In this document: one piece after another, positions 1-11,229 of the stretch
How positions within the stretch are numbered: the first letter of the stretch is position 1
How the letters are laid out: each line of letters starts with the position of its first letter
Assembly: GCA_033060915.1 (NCBI GenBank)
Contig: CM065397.1
Coordinates: 31,718,001-31,782,000, forward strand
From: Euryodendron excelsum
Taxonomy: Eukaryota > Streptophyta > Magnoliopsida > Ericales > Pentaphylacaceae
Direction of reading: 5' to 3'
DNA length: 64,000 bases
Translations under genes and position numbers: made by a program
Notes under the pieces: generated by a model
What the model was told of the DNA's origin: nothing
The model's input: the letters and a program-made list of their open reading frames with translations, nothing else
Databases searched by the model: none

Positions 1-1269
1 AATTAGTTAGTTGAGGAATGGTTGCACCTCCAGTAGCAACAAGGGGGCCCGACGTGCAGAAGAGGGCATGGCCAAGCAAACAGGTCTTGCGCTGAGCAAG
101 AAAATGATGGGACACAGGAGAGTGACTTAAGACAATGGTTGACTAAGCAGTTGGATGAACGTGCTAAAAAAGATGAGCAGGGAACTACACGTGACACAAC
201 GCGTAGAGCCTTGAGCCTAATATCGATGTCACCATTTGTAGAAGTGACTAAGGGCTAGAGCCCCCAAAGAAGTTCTCCATACCTAGATTCACATTTTACG
301 ATGGGAAACTAGACCAGTTGCCCATGTTTGGCATTTTGAATAGATGACGTCATTGTAAAGTGGTAATGATTGGCTGATGTGCAAGGTGTTTCCTTTGAGC
401 TTAGGAGAAACCGCCCTTAGATGGTTTGACAAACTTTTGAACAAGTCAATCAAGCTGTGGAAACAGCTAGCAGAGGCCTTCACCTCAAGATTTATAGTCA
501 ACAACAAACATCTTAAAAAAGTGGATTCCCTTCTAGCCATGAAAAAAGAAACAAAGGAAAGCCTGAAGGAGTCCTCTTAGAGATATTAGGAGACCTAGAA
601 CAATATAGACGATTGCATAGAGCAACTTGTGGTAACATTGATTAAGCACGGTCTCCTTAGTGACGGGAGTCCCTAACGAAAGGAGCGGTGATGGGAGTTA
701 GTGAACTCATACACCATATTGAGTAAGGAAGAAGCAAGCGGGGCTGGCCACAAGCCTACCTCTTTAAAAGAGAAGCCAAAAAGGAAAGGCACATTGGTGA
801 AAGGCAGCAAGAATAGGGGAAAATCCTGAGGAAACAATGTCAGGACTAATAAGGCCATGAACATAGTCTCTAAGGAGCTAATTTACTAAATCTTGTGGCA
901 AATCAAGAACAAGCCCTACTTCAACTAAACGAACAAGATGACATGTGATCCAATGAAGAAAAATAAAAACTTGCACTGCTCTTTCCACAAAGACAAATGG
1001 CATATGACCAATAACTGCAACGCACTAAAAGTCCACTTAAAAGAACTAGCCAAGCTAGGGCTCCTCAAATAGTTTATAGATAAGTGCAGAGTGCCCAAAT
1101 CAAAGAATGTCGAGCAGTAATAAAGGAGAAAAGAAGAACGTGGCCACCCCTGTAATGATCATCGAGGTGATACATGCTATAACCAATCTAGTTCAGGCAT
1201 ACCCGAACTTCCTCAGAGTGAAAGTGTAAAAGGCGGCCCATCTGTAGGAGGTAATTAGGGTACAAGAAG
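1..1269 (+). pseudogene. gag: Tat-type gag (capsid and zinc-knuckle region), degenerate
   Basis: Gag is the capsid/nucleocapsid polyprotein that packages element RNA. Frames over 255-580 give the retrotransposon gag core: a PRFTFYDGKLD-like segment, then MCKVFPLSLGETALRWFDKL and AFTSRFIVNNK, the conserved Tat/Athila gag block. At about 950-1085 a C-x2-H-type segment (CSFHKDKWHM, then NNCNALK) matches the cysteine/histidine motif near the end of Tat gag. Stops and frameshifts lie between these blocks. The gag/protease linker runs up to 1269, where a copia LTR begins. The N-terminus is cut by the window edge; bases 1-240 fit poorly and are assigned only by position. Confidence 0.8.
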
Positions 1270-1635
1270 TGTTGAGTGTGTGTCTTGTATTCTATAGGCC
1301 CATATAGTTATTGGGTTATACATATATTTGGGTTAGGTTAGGGGATCCAATATGTGTAAGGTTTCCTAATTATATGGGGACTAGGGTTTCTAAAGTTGCC
1401 AATAAGTAGGGAACTTGTAGAACCCTAGGTTGGTGATCAGAGAGACAGAGAGACTTGTAGAGAGTTGGAGTAGGGATTGTACTATTCCTTTGACATAATG
1501 GAATTTTGCTCTCTTGCCCATGGACGTAGGTAGATTCGTTGTTCTATCGAACCACCTTAACTCTCTGTTATTTTTCTCTTTAGATTATGTGTGTGATTGT
1601 TTTGCTTTCGTTTGTGTGTAGGTTGAATCTTAACA
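1270..1635 (+). repeat. 5' LTR of Tork-like Ty1/copia element
   Basis: This 366-bp block starts TGTTGAG and ends TTAACA, the short inverted termini usual for copia LTRs. A tRNA-Met-like primer site follows it two bases later. It directly interrupts the Tat gag/protease linker. The matching 3' LTR is not in the window, because the 3' half of the element has been lost (see the junction near 6008). The exact start could be 1243 instead (another TG), but 1270 gives the better terminal symmetry and leaves Tat-like reading up to it. Confidence 0.7.
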
Positions 1636-1637
1636 AG

Positions 1638-1649
1638 TAGTATCAGAGC
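1638..1649 (+). promoter_or_regulatory. Primer binding site of copia element (initiator tRNA-Met type)
   Basis: TAGTATCAGAGC differs by one base from TGGTATCAGAGC, the complement of the 3' end of plant initiator tRNA-Met. It lies two bases after the LTR end, the standard position for priming minus-strand cDNA. The G-to-A change is typical of an old, methylated copy. Confidence 0.75.
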
Positions 1650-2346
1650 ACAGGTTGTTGAAGAATTTTTTTATTTTGTTGAATAAATCAAATATTTTCT
1701 TACATGGCACAAGATGAGAAAATGGAAGAAATTTTTTCTTTGGTGAAGGAGCAGTGGTGACTGAAAATGGAGTGCACAATAGTAGCGTGACAAAGAATAG
1801 GTTCTTTATTTTTCTATATGTACATGGATCAAAGTGCTAAGAATAAATATAATGGATTAATAGTTCTTTATTGACATGGGTTTTGAGGCAAAGTGAAGAC
1901 TAATTGTTTTGGCTTTTGATTTACACTTTTTGTTGTTACTCTCCATGCGCGGAATCAAGGGAGCAAGAAAAGTAAAGGTCAACAGAGAACACGACTGGTT
2001 AGTCTTGGCTTTGGTTTTAATCTTGTGTGATAATTGCTGATTGTGATGCATCAAGTTTACATAGAATTCCAAGCATTATGCGATTTTCTTTAGGATGCTT
2101 GGAATTTAAGGAAGGAGTATCACTTGGGATTTTCAAGCACTGCAGATTCGCCAGCAGGTATAAATTTTACAAATTCTGTATAGTTTGACGGGTTTTGCGT
2201 GACAAGGGGTTGATACATGTCTGAGACAGAAAGGGCAACAAGTTCAGATTGTGCAAAATTGTCATACAATAATCGAATGGCGAGGAACAGTTAAGGTTTC
2301 GTGATAGAGCTTTTCAACAGAAACAATGACTTCACTTTATGACAGC
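1650..2346 (+). pseudogene. gag: Copia leader and start of gag, degenerate
   Basis: An ATG at 1704 opens a short frame (MAQDEKMEEIFSLVKEQ) that stops at once. The stretch 1750-2290 reads in no frame for long and I cannot assign it to a known domain; it may be an untranslated leader or an unrecognised insertion. From about 2295 the frame resembles the start of Tork-type gag (FNRNNDFTL, the FNGKNDF-like motif). That motif continues beyond the solo LTR at 5744, which shows that the LTR landed inside gag. Confidence 0.55.
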
Positions 2347-5300
2347 TGTCGCTCCCTGACTTTTTGCACTCGAGAAAATACAAGGGAGAAAATACAGTAC
2401 TCTCTTGTTAGAACTCATCCTCCTAGAAGGACAAGTGTGACTAAGTTTGAATTAAAAATTAACTTGGATAAGGGCTTTTGAAAAAAGTTTGTAGTCGCCA
2501 CCTAACTTTGCTAAGGTGAGTTGGAGCACCTAAAACTAAATACAATCCAAATATTAAACTTAGGGGTTTTAAAAAGGTTTTGAAAAACTTCCTCAAGAGA
2601 GGGTTTTTAAGAACAAATTTTGTTTGGCAACCTTTGAAAAGATTTAAGCCCTTTTTGAGAATAACTCCATTTTTTGTCTTTCAAAAACAGTGATTCTAGA
2701 TTCAAAGGTTGGTTATATATAGGGAAGATGCACTAGGCTATCACCTATTCTGCCCTTGTGGTATCTACATGTCTTTTCACCCTAAGTTCACTCATTTAGA
2801 ATATTTGATTATTCAATGCCCAATTATACCCATTTTGAAAAGAATTTTAGAAAAAATTTTGATATGATGCATGACATGCAAGTTCAAGAAAATGATTTGA
2901 TTTCGAAAATAAATTTGAAGTTCAAAAGAAGTTGTGGAAATTGGAAACTTGAAAAAGATTGTGAAAATTAGAGATTTGAAAAAGATTGTGGAATTAGAAA
3001 TTTGAAAAAGGTTGTGACCGCACCCATGAGGATTGCCTACGTATCCCTGTGTTGGGAATCAGGTCAGTCATAGTTCAAAGTCGGGGTCTGATTGAAAATA
3101 GACACTTTGATGTCTTTGAAAAGTTTGATTTGAAAATGTTCGATTTGAAACTTTGATTGGAGGATTAGAAATTGAACTTTGATTTGAAATTAAACTTGGA
3201 ATTGAAGTTAAGCTTTGATTTGAAATTAAACTCGGGGAGCAGATCTTGGACTTGTTTTGTAAAGTTTGAATAGAATTTTGAAATCTTCTTGACTTAGATT
3301 GGAGTTTGAAAACCATCTTTGTTTATAAAAGGGTTTTAAAAAAGAGTTGAAACTTTCTAACTTTGGGGTTAGGGTTGAACTAGGGTTTGGCCTCTTAGGG
3401 TTTATGCAACCTAGGGTTGAAACATGCACTTGAAATAGAAATGTTTAATTTTAAAAAGGTTGGATTTTAGGAAAGTTTCGAATTAGAAAAGTCTTATTTT
3501 AGAAAAATTTTGAATTAGGAAAGTTCCATAATAAGAAAGAGTTGATTTTGGAAAGATTTGAATTTTGAAAAGTTTTGAATTTAAAAAGATTTGGAAGTTT
3601 AAAATTAAGAAAGGTTTGAAAGTTTGAATTTAAGAAAGATTGAAATTAGAAAAGATTAGAATTAGGAAAGGTATGATAGTTTGAAATTTAGAAAGTCGTG
3701 ATTTGGAAAGATTTGAAATTAGGAAAGATTTGATTTCTATTTCCTAACATAAAAGATTGAATTTTATTTTCAAAAACAGATGATTTGCTTTTGTTTCCAA
3801 AATTTGAGGATTTGATTTGGTTTTCTATTTGGACAAGATTTGATTTGACTTGAAATTGGAAAGATTGAGTTTTGAAAATTTTAGATTTGGAAATCTATGA
3901 TTTGGTGTAGAAAAAGAGTTTTGGAAATCCATGATTTGAGGAAAAATAAAAAGTCATGTTTTTAAGAAAGGAATTAGGGTTTCCTAACCATGGATTCTAG
4001 GGCTTGACTTGGATTTCGAGACAAAGAGTTTTTGAACAGTAGATCTTGAAAAGTTTTTTTAGGAAGTAGATTTGCAAAATTATTTGGAAAGAGATTTGAA
4101 TATGAACTTTTGCAAGCCTATTGAATATCCTACTTTCCTAAAACGATTCTAACCATGAAAAGATTAAAAATATTCTAGGGTTGTGATTTTGAAAACAAAT
4201 AGGGTTTTGAAATATGAACCATAATGATCACATTGAATATAACACTTTCCTAAAACAACCCTAATGATAGAATGGCTAGAATCACTCTAAGAGTGTGATT
4301 TTAAAAAACTAGTTTGAAAGAAAGAGATTTTGAATGCAAGTTTTGAAAGATAACTTTAATGCAAGTTTGAAAACAACTTGGAATGCAATTTTGAATGTAA
4401 TGCATGAACATGATAACTACAATACAATAGGGTTGTGAACATACAAGGCTAGGTTTCACCACATAATCAAGGGGGTTGAACCCACACCATCAAAGGTTGA
4501 ACTAGAAGAAAGCCCCTAGCATGGTGATCTTCAACAGTCCTTCCTAGGCATGAATCAGAGAGTCCCTTGTTTTGAGCATGCAAGAAGAGGAGGTAGAATA
4601 TGAGAATTAAACTAGAAGAAAACCCAAGTGGGTTAGGAGAAAGAAGAAAGAGGGGAATTACATAAAAGTAAATAGAAAACTAACCTCGTATTCTTCTTAC
4701 TTTAATTGCTTTGTTTGCTTTACTTGACTTGAACTTTGAAAGCTTTGAAGATACAACACTTGATATTTAATGGATGTTTTGAGGCTTGTGTTTGAGTGTA
4801 TAAGGTGTATGGAGGCTAGGGGTTGGGTGTATAGAGGTTAGGGCTTGAAGAGGCTTGAGAGAATTAGGGTTTGGAGAGACTTTGGGCTCTGATTTTAGAG
4901 AGATAGAGTTTCTAGATTAAGTTTGTAGACCCTTTTTACGCAGGTGGAGGGTTTGTCTTTATAGGCAATTAAATTGACCCTGGCGCTTGCTGTAGTGGCA
5001 CCAACCACTTAGGAAAGTTTTTAGGGCAGCAAGAAATGTATCTTTTGACCCTTGGGACGCAAGACAAAAGAGTTGAGCACCTATCCTAGTAACTACCATG
5101 CAATTTTTTGGTTTGGCTCTACTAGGAGTGACTTTGGAAGGCCCGGGAATGATCCAGAAGGCTGGGAATGGATAAGAACCCTTAAAAGAGTGTCCCGAAG
5201 GTAATGGACTTAAGAAACAATGCTAGAATAATTGATAAGGTTGACTGGCTCGTTAGGGGTAAAACGGTCATTTGAATTGAAAAAACACCAGAATGGACCC

Positions 5301-5738
5301 GGAGTGACCCACGAGAAGGCTAGAGGGTTGGAAACACTATTGAGAGTGTTCCAAGAAATTTTCAGTTTGATACCAAGAGCCGGTGTGGTTAGAAAAGACG
5401 ACTGGCCCACCAAGGGTAAAATGGTCATTTTGCACCGGCCTTACCGAAATAGTCTCGAAATGGTCCGAAAAGGTGTTAGAAGGTTGGGAATACTATTGGA
5501 AGCATCCTAGGAAGGTAATCGGTTTGATACCCAGAGCCGGTGTGGTTCCCAAAGGCAATTGGATGCCTAGGGACAAAATGGTCACTTAGCTTCAAGTGGG
5601 CCCGACGAGCCTAAGAAGTGACCTATGGACAGGATTGGAATTTGCAGGGCGGGTCTGAGTCTGAATGTGCATGTAATGTTCGAAAATGAGTCTAGTCGGA
5701 CCGAAGATCGCCGAGCAGGTAAAAATGGGGTGCTTATA
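2347..5738 (-). mobile_element. Solo LTR of Ogre-like family (copy A, 3.4 kb)
   Basis: The block begins TGTCGCTCCC and ends TGCTTATA on the plus strand. It is flanked by an exact 5-bp TSD, ACAGC, at 2342-2346 and 5739-5743. It has no coding potential and matches over most of its length the LTRs at 6935-11134 and 35587-39723. Read on the minus strand it has the LTR polarity (TATA box, then splice-donor-like site). It is shorter than its relatives because it lacks most of the hairpin-rich upstream block near the LTR 5' end. A single LTR with one TSD is the product of recombination between the two LTRs of a full element. Confidence 0.85.
4957..4963 (-). promoter_or_regulatory. TATA box, Ogre-family LTR copy A
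   Basis: TATAAAG on the minus strand lies at the same place in the LTR as TATAAATA in the other copies. The CT-rich leader and the donor-like site near 4681-4690 are downstream. The box is slightly weakened by substitution. Confidence 0.5.
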
Positions 5739-5743
5739 ACAGC

Positions 5744-6008
5744 AATGGGCAAAAAACATTTTGACATGTGAAGGATTGGTTAAGGCTTTCAGGAAGAAGT
5801 CTAAAAAACTGGAAAAGATGAAGGAAAACAAATAGAGATAAGGGAACTAGTCAAATAGTATGATTCAATTGTATCTCAGGAATAACACTCTTCGGGAAGT
5901 CATTAATAAGAGTTATCCAGCATAACTTTGGGCTAAGTTGGAGAGCATATATAAATCCAAGTCCTTGACAAACATGCTATCATTAAAGAAGAAGTTGTAT
6001 GCATTTCA
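5744..6008 (+). pseudogene. gag: Tork-like copia gag fragment, truncated at a deletion junction
   Basis: The frames read a typical Tork/Tnt1-type capsid segment: GLVKAFRKKSKKLEKMKEN, then LYLRNNTLREVINKSYPA, then LWAKLESIYKSKSLTN and LKKKLYAFHM. A stop at about 5925 and one near 5834 break it. It continues the motif seen just before 2347. At about 6003-6015 the similarity ends abruptly inside gag, and the next bases are minus-strand gag of a different copia lineage. Confidence 0.75.
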
Positions 6009-6266
6009 TATGATCTTAGCATTCGATAGCAAAAACTTCAAGTCATCTTCATCCCATTCACTTTTAGGTTTGGGCATAACTACCCTCTCAATAATTTTGG
6101 TAAGAGTATTGGGACTATTAACAATGATCCTCCATTTTTCATAGTCAACTAATTGGATATATATTCTCATTCTATTCTTTCAATAATTATAGTTTGTCCC
6201 ATTGAACATGGGAGGTCTATTGGTGGATTGACCCTTACCTAGAGAGCTTCCAAACATAATTGTCAT
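6009..6266 (-). pseudogene. gag: SIRE-like Ty1/copia gag, 5' end only
   Basis: On the minus strand an ATG at 6266 begins a frame with GSSLGKGQSTNRPPMFNGTN, then MRIYIQLVDYEKWRIIVN and KSEWDEDDLKFLLSNAK. This is the conserved start of SIRE/Maximus-lineage gag. A stop follows the NYNY segment, where the family has a tryptophan. The fragment covers roughly the first 90 codons and ends at the fusion with plus-strand copia gag near 6008. The upstream primer site and LTR support the assignment. Confidence 0.75.
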
Positions 6267-6309
6267 GGATCAACTCTAAGGATGTTAAGCCTTTAAAATA
6301 GAGCACTGA

Positions 6310-6320
6310 CTCTGATACTA
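6310..6320 (-). promoter_or_regulatory. Primer binding site of SIRE-like element
   Basis: The minus strand reads TAGTATCAGAG, a one-mismatch version of the initiator tRNA-Met primer site, a few bases inside the LTR end (GGCAAACGAT). This fixes the LTR/internal boundary near 6324. Confidence 0.6.
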
Positions 6321-6323
6321 ATC

Positions 6324-6934
6324 GTTTGCCTAAATATGCAACCCAAGAGGGGGGTGAATTGGATTTTTCAAAATTAATCACACACAAAATCAATTAAAAT
6401 TAATTAATCAATGAAACGGTAGATCAAATATGCATCAACCAAGCAAGCAAGCAAATAGTGCAAGGAAGAAAAACTGAGTAAGAGATGAACACTAGATTTA
6501 CCAAGGTTCGGCCACAATGTGTGGCTTATGTCCTCACCTCCAAGATCCCCTTGAAAGCCATTCACTATGCAAAAACTCTTTTACAAAGCAAGTGCTAGTT
6601 ACCCAAGTGTCCAACTCACTTTTTACAAGAGTTCTTCCTTAACTCTCAAAACCCCAAGTGATTTAGTCAGAGCTTCACTTAAACTTACAAGTGTTTTTCT
6701 CAAGAACACTCAAACTCTCAATTATATATAAACCCTCCCAATCAAATAAATAAAGATTATACAAGGATCAACTCTCTCAAAAAGTGAATGAATAAACTCA
6801 GCTCAGTAAATGTCCCAAATCTTAGCAAAGAGAATGCTTTTTCAGGTAGGATCAAGAATTGCAGCTCATAATCAATGGTAATACACTTAAATCCTTGGAT
6901 TCTTGTGTATAAATGCTGTAGGGATCTTGTATAT
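6324..6934 (-). repeat. SIRE-like 5' LTR, inner part
   Basis: This is the U5-side part of a copia LTR in minus orientation. It contains the AAGAGGGGGGTGAATTGG segment that is common in SIRE-type LTRs. The LTR is cut after TATAT at 6930-6934 by the 32.8-kb Ogre-like element and continues at 39729. The two parts add up to about 1.6 kb. Confidence 0.7.
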
Positions 6935-9300
6935 TATCGTGCCCCAATTTTTTGTACTATCGAGATGATGTATGGGAAACACACGATTCCTTGTCATTAG
7001 AACTCATCCTCCTAAAATGACAAGTAAGACTAAGTTTAATTATAAATTGATTTGAATAAGAGCTTTTGAAAAAAATTTGGAGTCGTCACCTAACTTTGTT
7101 AAGGTGAGTTAGGTCATCTAAAACTAAGTGAAATTCGAAGATCAAACTTAGGGCTTTTGAAAAAGTTTTGAAAATCTTTTTTAAGAGAGAGTTTTTGGAG
7201 AAAATAGGTTGTTTGGCAACTTTTGGAAAGATTTAATCCCTTTTTGAAAATAACTCTTTTTTTTTCTTTAAAAACAGTGATTCCAAGTTCAAAAGTTAGT
7301 TACGTATAGGGAAGATGTACTAGGCTATCACCCTATCCTGCCCTTGCGGTACTTACATGTCTTTTCACTTTAGCTTTACTCATTTAAAATCTTCGATTAT
7401 CCAATGTCCAATTATATCCACTGTGAGAATTTTGAAAACATATTTGAGCCATCATCGTAAAGATAATATAACTCATGATATATAAGTTTATTAAAAGAAT
7501 TTGATGAGAGATTGTGTAAAAAGAGAATTTGAATTTTGAAAAAATTTACGAAAACTGAAAACTTGAAAAAGGTTGTGACTGCATCCATGAGAGTTGCCTA
7601 CGTATCATTTTATTGAAAATCAGGTCAGTCGTAGTTCAGACTTGGGGTCCAATTGAAAATAGACACTCTAGGGTCTTGTTTGATTTGAAAAGACACTTTG
7701 GGGCCTTTACACAGTTTGATTTGAAAAGAGTTTGATTTGAACTTTGATAAAAAGATATGAAATTGAACTTTGATTTGAAATTGACTTTGAATTAAAACTT
7801 AGACTTATTTTGAAAAGATTGAATTGAACTTTGAAATCATCTTGACTTGAATTGGGGTTTGAAAACCATCTTGGTTTAGAAAAGAGTTGAAGTTTCCTAA
7901 CTTAGGGTTAGGGGTTGAACTTGGGTTTTTGCATCCTCGGGTTTAACCTAGTGTTTGAACATGCACTTGAAAAGTTTGCTTTTAGAAAAGCATGATTTTA
8001 GAAAGTTTCAGATTAGGAAAGTTCTAAATTAGAAAAGTTTCGAATTAGAAAAGTTCCAAATTAGGAAGTTTTGAATTAAGAAAGTTCCATTTTAGGAAAG
8101 ACTTGATTTTGGAAAGGTTTAATTTAGGAAAGATTTGAATTTAGAAAGATTTGAATTTAGAAAGATTTAAAATTTAGAAAGATTTAGAAGTTTGAAATTA
8201 GGAAACATTTGAAAGTTTGAAATTAAAAAAGGCTTGACCTCTATTTCCTAAAATTGAAGATTATATTTTATCTTCAAAAATAGATGATTTGATTTGGTTT
8301 CATATTTGGATAAGATTTGATTTGACATGAAATTGGAAAGCTTTAGTTTTGAAAATCTATCATTTTACATGACTTTTGAATTAGGAAATCTATGATTTCA
8401 TGTAGAAAATGGTTTTGGAAATTTATGATTTGATGCAAGTAGAAAGTTATGGTTTTAAGTGAGAAAACTAGGGTTTTCTAAATATGGACTCTAGGGTTTT
8501 GATTTGAATTTCAAGACAAAGAATTTTTAGAAAATGAATCTTTTGAAAAGGAATTTAGAGAGTAGATTTGTAAAAACTAATTTTAGAAATGTATGAATAT
8601 AGACTTTTGAAAGTCTCTTGAATATCTCACTTTCCTAAAATGATTCTAATCATGAGAAGACTAGAACCGTTTTAGGGTTGTGATTTTGACAATAACTAGG
8701 GTTTGAAAACAGGATTTGGACCTTGATGATTTGATTGAATATAACATTTTTCTAAAGTAACGTTAACCATGGAATGACTAGAATCACTTTAAAGTTGTGA
8801 TTTATTAAAAAATAATTTAAGGTTTGAACCCAAACTTCGGACTTTAATAGTCACATTGAATATAACAATTTCCTAAAACAACCTTAACCATGAAATGGCT
8901 AGAATCATCTTAGGATTGTGGTTTTAAAAACAAGTTTGAAAATAAGGTTTTTGAATGCAAGTTTTGAAAGAGAACTTTAATGCAAGTTTGAAAATAACTT
9001 CGAATATAATATTGAATGCAATGCATAAATATGACAACCACAATGCAATAGGATCGTGAACATACAAGGTTAGGCTTCATCACATAACCAAGGCGGCTGA
9101 ACCCACACTATCTTAGGTTAAACTTAAAGAAAGCCCCTAACATGGTGGCCTTCAACAAGTCTTCCTAGGCATAAATCAGGAATTCTCTTGTTTCAAGCAT
9201 GTAAGAAAGGGTGGTAGAAGATGGGGATTAAAATAGAATAAATCCAAGTGGGTTAGGAGAGTGAAGAGAGAGAGGGGGATTACATAAAAGTGAATAGAAC

Positions 9301-9309
9301 CCTACCTTG
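9301..9309 (-). promoter_or_regulatory. Conserved splice-donor-like site in LTR copy B
   Basis: The minus strand reads CAAGGTAGGG. The AGGTARG core is kept at the equivalent position in copies C (27981-27986), D (37833-37840) and E (60285-60292), and as GAGGTTAG in A (4681-4688). Its use as an intron start is inferred only from the sequence. Confidence 0.4.
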
Positions 9310-9525
9310 TCTTTTTCTTTGCTTTGATGCTTAGATGGCGAACTTTGCTTTAGACTTTGAGTTGATCTTCAAGAGCTTCTAAGGACTAGAATTGACCTAC
9401 AATGGAGGCTAGGGTTTGAAGAGGCTTCAGAAAATTAGGGTTGCAAGGGAATTTAAGCTTTGTTTTCAGAGGGGCAAAGTCTCTAGAGTGATTTTCCGAA
9501 CCCAGAATATGCAAGGAGTAGCTTG

Positions 9526-9533
9526 TATTTATA
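9526..9533 (-). promoter_or_regulatory. TATA box, Ogre-family LTR copy B
   Basis: The minus strand reads TATAAATA at the same relative place as in copies C, D and E. The CT-rich leader and the donor-like site follow about 225 bp downstream. Confidence 0.6.
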
Positions 9534-10918
9534 GGCAACCAAAGTTAGCTCTGGCACCTGTTGTAGGGTGGCAGCCTATTTGGAAAGTTTTTAAGGCGGA
9601 AAAAAATAGATTTTTTGACCCTTATGATGCAAGGCAGAAGATTTGGGTGCTTGTCCTAGTGACTACCATGCAATTTTTGGCTTAGCTTCACTAGGAGTGA
9701 CTCTTGAAAGTTCGAGAATGATCCGAAAGGTTCTGAGTAGCTAGACTTGGCCGGAAATGGATGAGAACCCCTGAAAGAGTGTCCTAGAGGTAAAAAACTT
9801 GATAATCAGAGCCGGAGTAATAGAAAAGAGCGACCGGCTCACCACGGACAAAACAGTCATTTGAATCTGAAAAACACCGGGATCTGCCTGAAGTGATTCA
9901 TGAGAAGATTTGAAGGTTGGAAACACTATTAAGAATGTTTTAAGGGATTTTCAGTTTGATACCTAGAGCCGATGTGGTTGAAAAAGGCAACTGGTCCACC
10001 AGGGGCAAAACAGTCATTTTGTATCGGGTTTACCAGAATGGATTCAAAATGGTATGAAAAGGTAATAGAAGGTTGAGAATATTATTAGAAGTATCCTTGA
10101 AAGGTAACAGTTTGATGCCCAGAGCCGGTGTAGTTCCCGGGAGTGATTGGATGCCTAAGGGCAAAATAGTCATTTTAAATGGATGCTCTTGGAATTGATC
10201 TGGAAGCAACTGGAAGACACTAGAGCATGCTAGATTATCATTGGGACAATCTTGGAAGGATGGACTTATCACTCTGAGGTCTTAGGTACTTCCTCGAGAA
10301 GCATGCCGATAGGGCCCAAGGGGCAATTTGGTCATTTTTTACCAAAGTGGGTGGTGTTAACCCGAGTTTTAAGTGTTTCTACCACTCTGACGGCATGTGA
10401 TGAGTTGGTTTCCAAAGGTATCCCGTCTTTCAGTAAACGTGTCACGGCCAAGAGGTATGTTTGATCCCGTGACATGGGGGGTTTGTTGGTATTCCTAATG
10501 TTGACTTGTTTGTGAATGTTTTCGTCACTCTAAGGGTTGCGATGTTAGTGAGTGTTTCCAACACTCTGATAGTGCTCGTTCATTTTGGAGACTATCTGAT
10601 CTTGGGAAGTTGTTGAATTATTCTTATCGTCCCGGCGCCTTATGTACTTTCCCAATCGACGTGCCAATAGCGGATATTTTACGTTGGTGGACTTACAAGT
10701 GCCAGAAGTAAAATACTCTACCAACTTGGGGACTTGGGTCTCATCCCGGTCGACAGGTGTGAAGGAACTTATCATTCTGAGAAATTTCTTGATAAACGTG
10801 CCGTTCCTGATGGACTTACTATCTGATGGATTAACTTTCTCGAAAGACATGCCAAATTAAGTTTGATTGACTTTGATTGGAATTGGAACTGGAATTAAGG
10901 TTGAAATAGGGGCTTACT

Positions 10919-10932
10919 GTCTTTAAGAAGAC
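10919..10932 (-). other. Conserved tetraloop hairpin near LTR 5' end (copy B)
   Basis: GTCTT-TAAG-AAGAC is a perfect 5-bp stem with a 4-base loop, 202 bp from the LTR end, followed by an ACGTGCC motif. Copy D has the same hairpin at exactly the same distance (39508-39521). Copy C has GTCTT-TCTG-AAGAC at 26372-26385. Confidence 0.55.
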
Positions 10933-11134
10933 GTGCCAACTGAAATTGGACCGAACAATGCCCTAAGGGCATTTTGGTTAATTTGTCTCTATTGGGCTTA
11001 GTGAGTTCGCGAAGCGGTTGATTATCTTGATTGAGTCTGGAAAGCCAGTTTAGACTTGAATGTGTCTGTGTCAGTTTGAATATAAGTCCTGTCGGGCTAG
11101 AGATTGCCGAGCAGGCAAAAATGGAGTGCTTTTA

Positions 11135-11150
11135 GCTGCCCCTCTTTTCT
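11135..11150 (-). promoter_or_regulatory. Polypurine tract of Ogre-like element
   Basis: The minus strand reads AGAAAAGAGGGGCAGC and abuts the LTR start. This is the expected primer for plus-strand DNA synthesis, and its position defines the LTR boundary at 11134. Confidence 0.75.
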
Positions 11151-11229
11151 GTCTTTGCTCGTCGAATGCAAAAAATGATAAAAAGTAAGGGTCCCATATT
11201 GACTGCAAGGCGATCAGAGAGATTGGAGT

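Larger units (their letters stand above)
6935..11134 (-). repeat. 3' LTR of Ogre-like element (copy B, 4.2 kb)
   Basis: On the minus strand it runs from TAAAAGCACTCC (family start TGTAAGCACCCC) at 11134 to GGGCACGATA at 6935. It matches copy D (35587-39723) along its length, with many substitutions, so the insertion is old. Parts in transcription order are the hairpin-rich upstream block (about 10990-10280), the TATA box (9526-9533), a CT-rich leader, the donor-like site (9301-9309), and the AG-rich 16-bp-period array (about 8240-7980). Confidence 0.85.

Noticed and set aside
3370..3420. Telomere-like TTAGGG/TAGGGTT words in several LTR copies
   Set aside because: Single scattered AGGGTTT words, not an array of plant TTTAGGG units, so not an interstitial telomere.
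5232..5589. Two overlapping plus-strand frames in LTR copy A
   Set aside because: They are shadows on the non-transcribed strand of a solo LTR, with no homologue and not kept in copies B or D.
10545..10850. 101-aa minus-strand frame in LTR copy B
   Set aside because: It lies in the hairpin-rich LTR block and is not kept in copies C, D or E.
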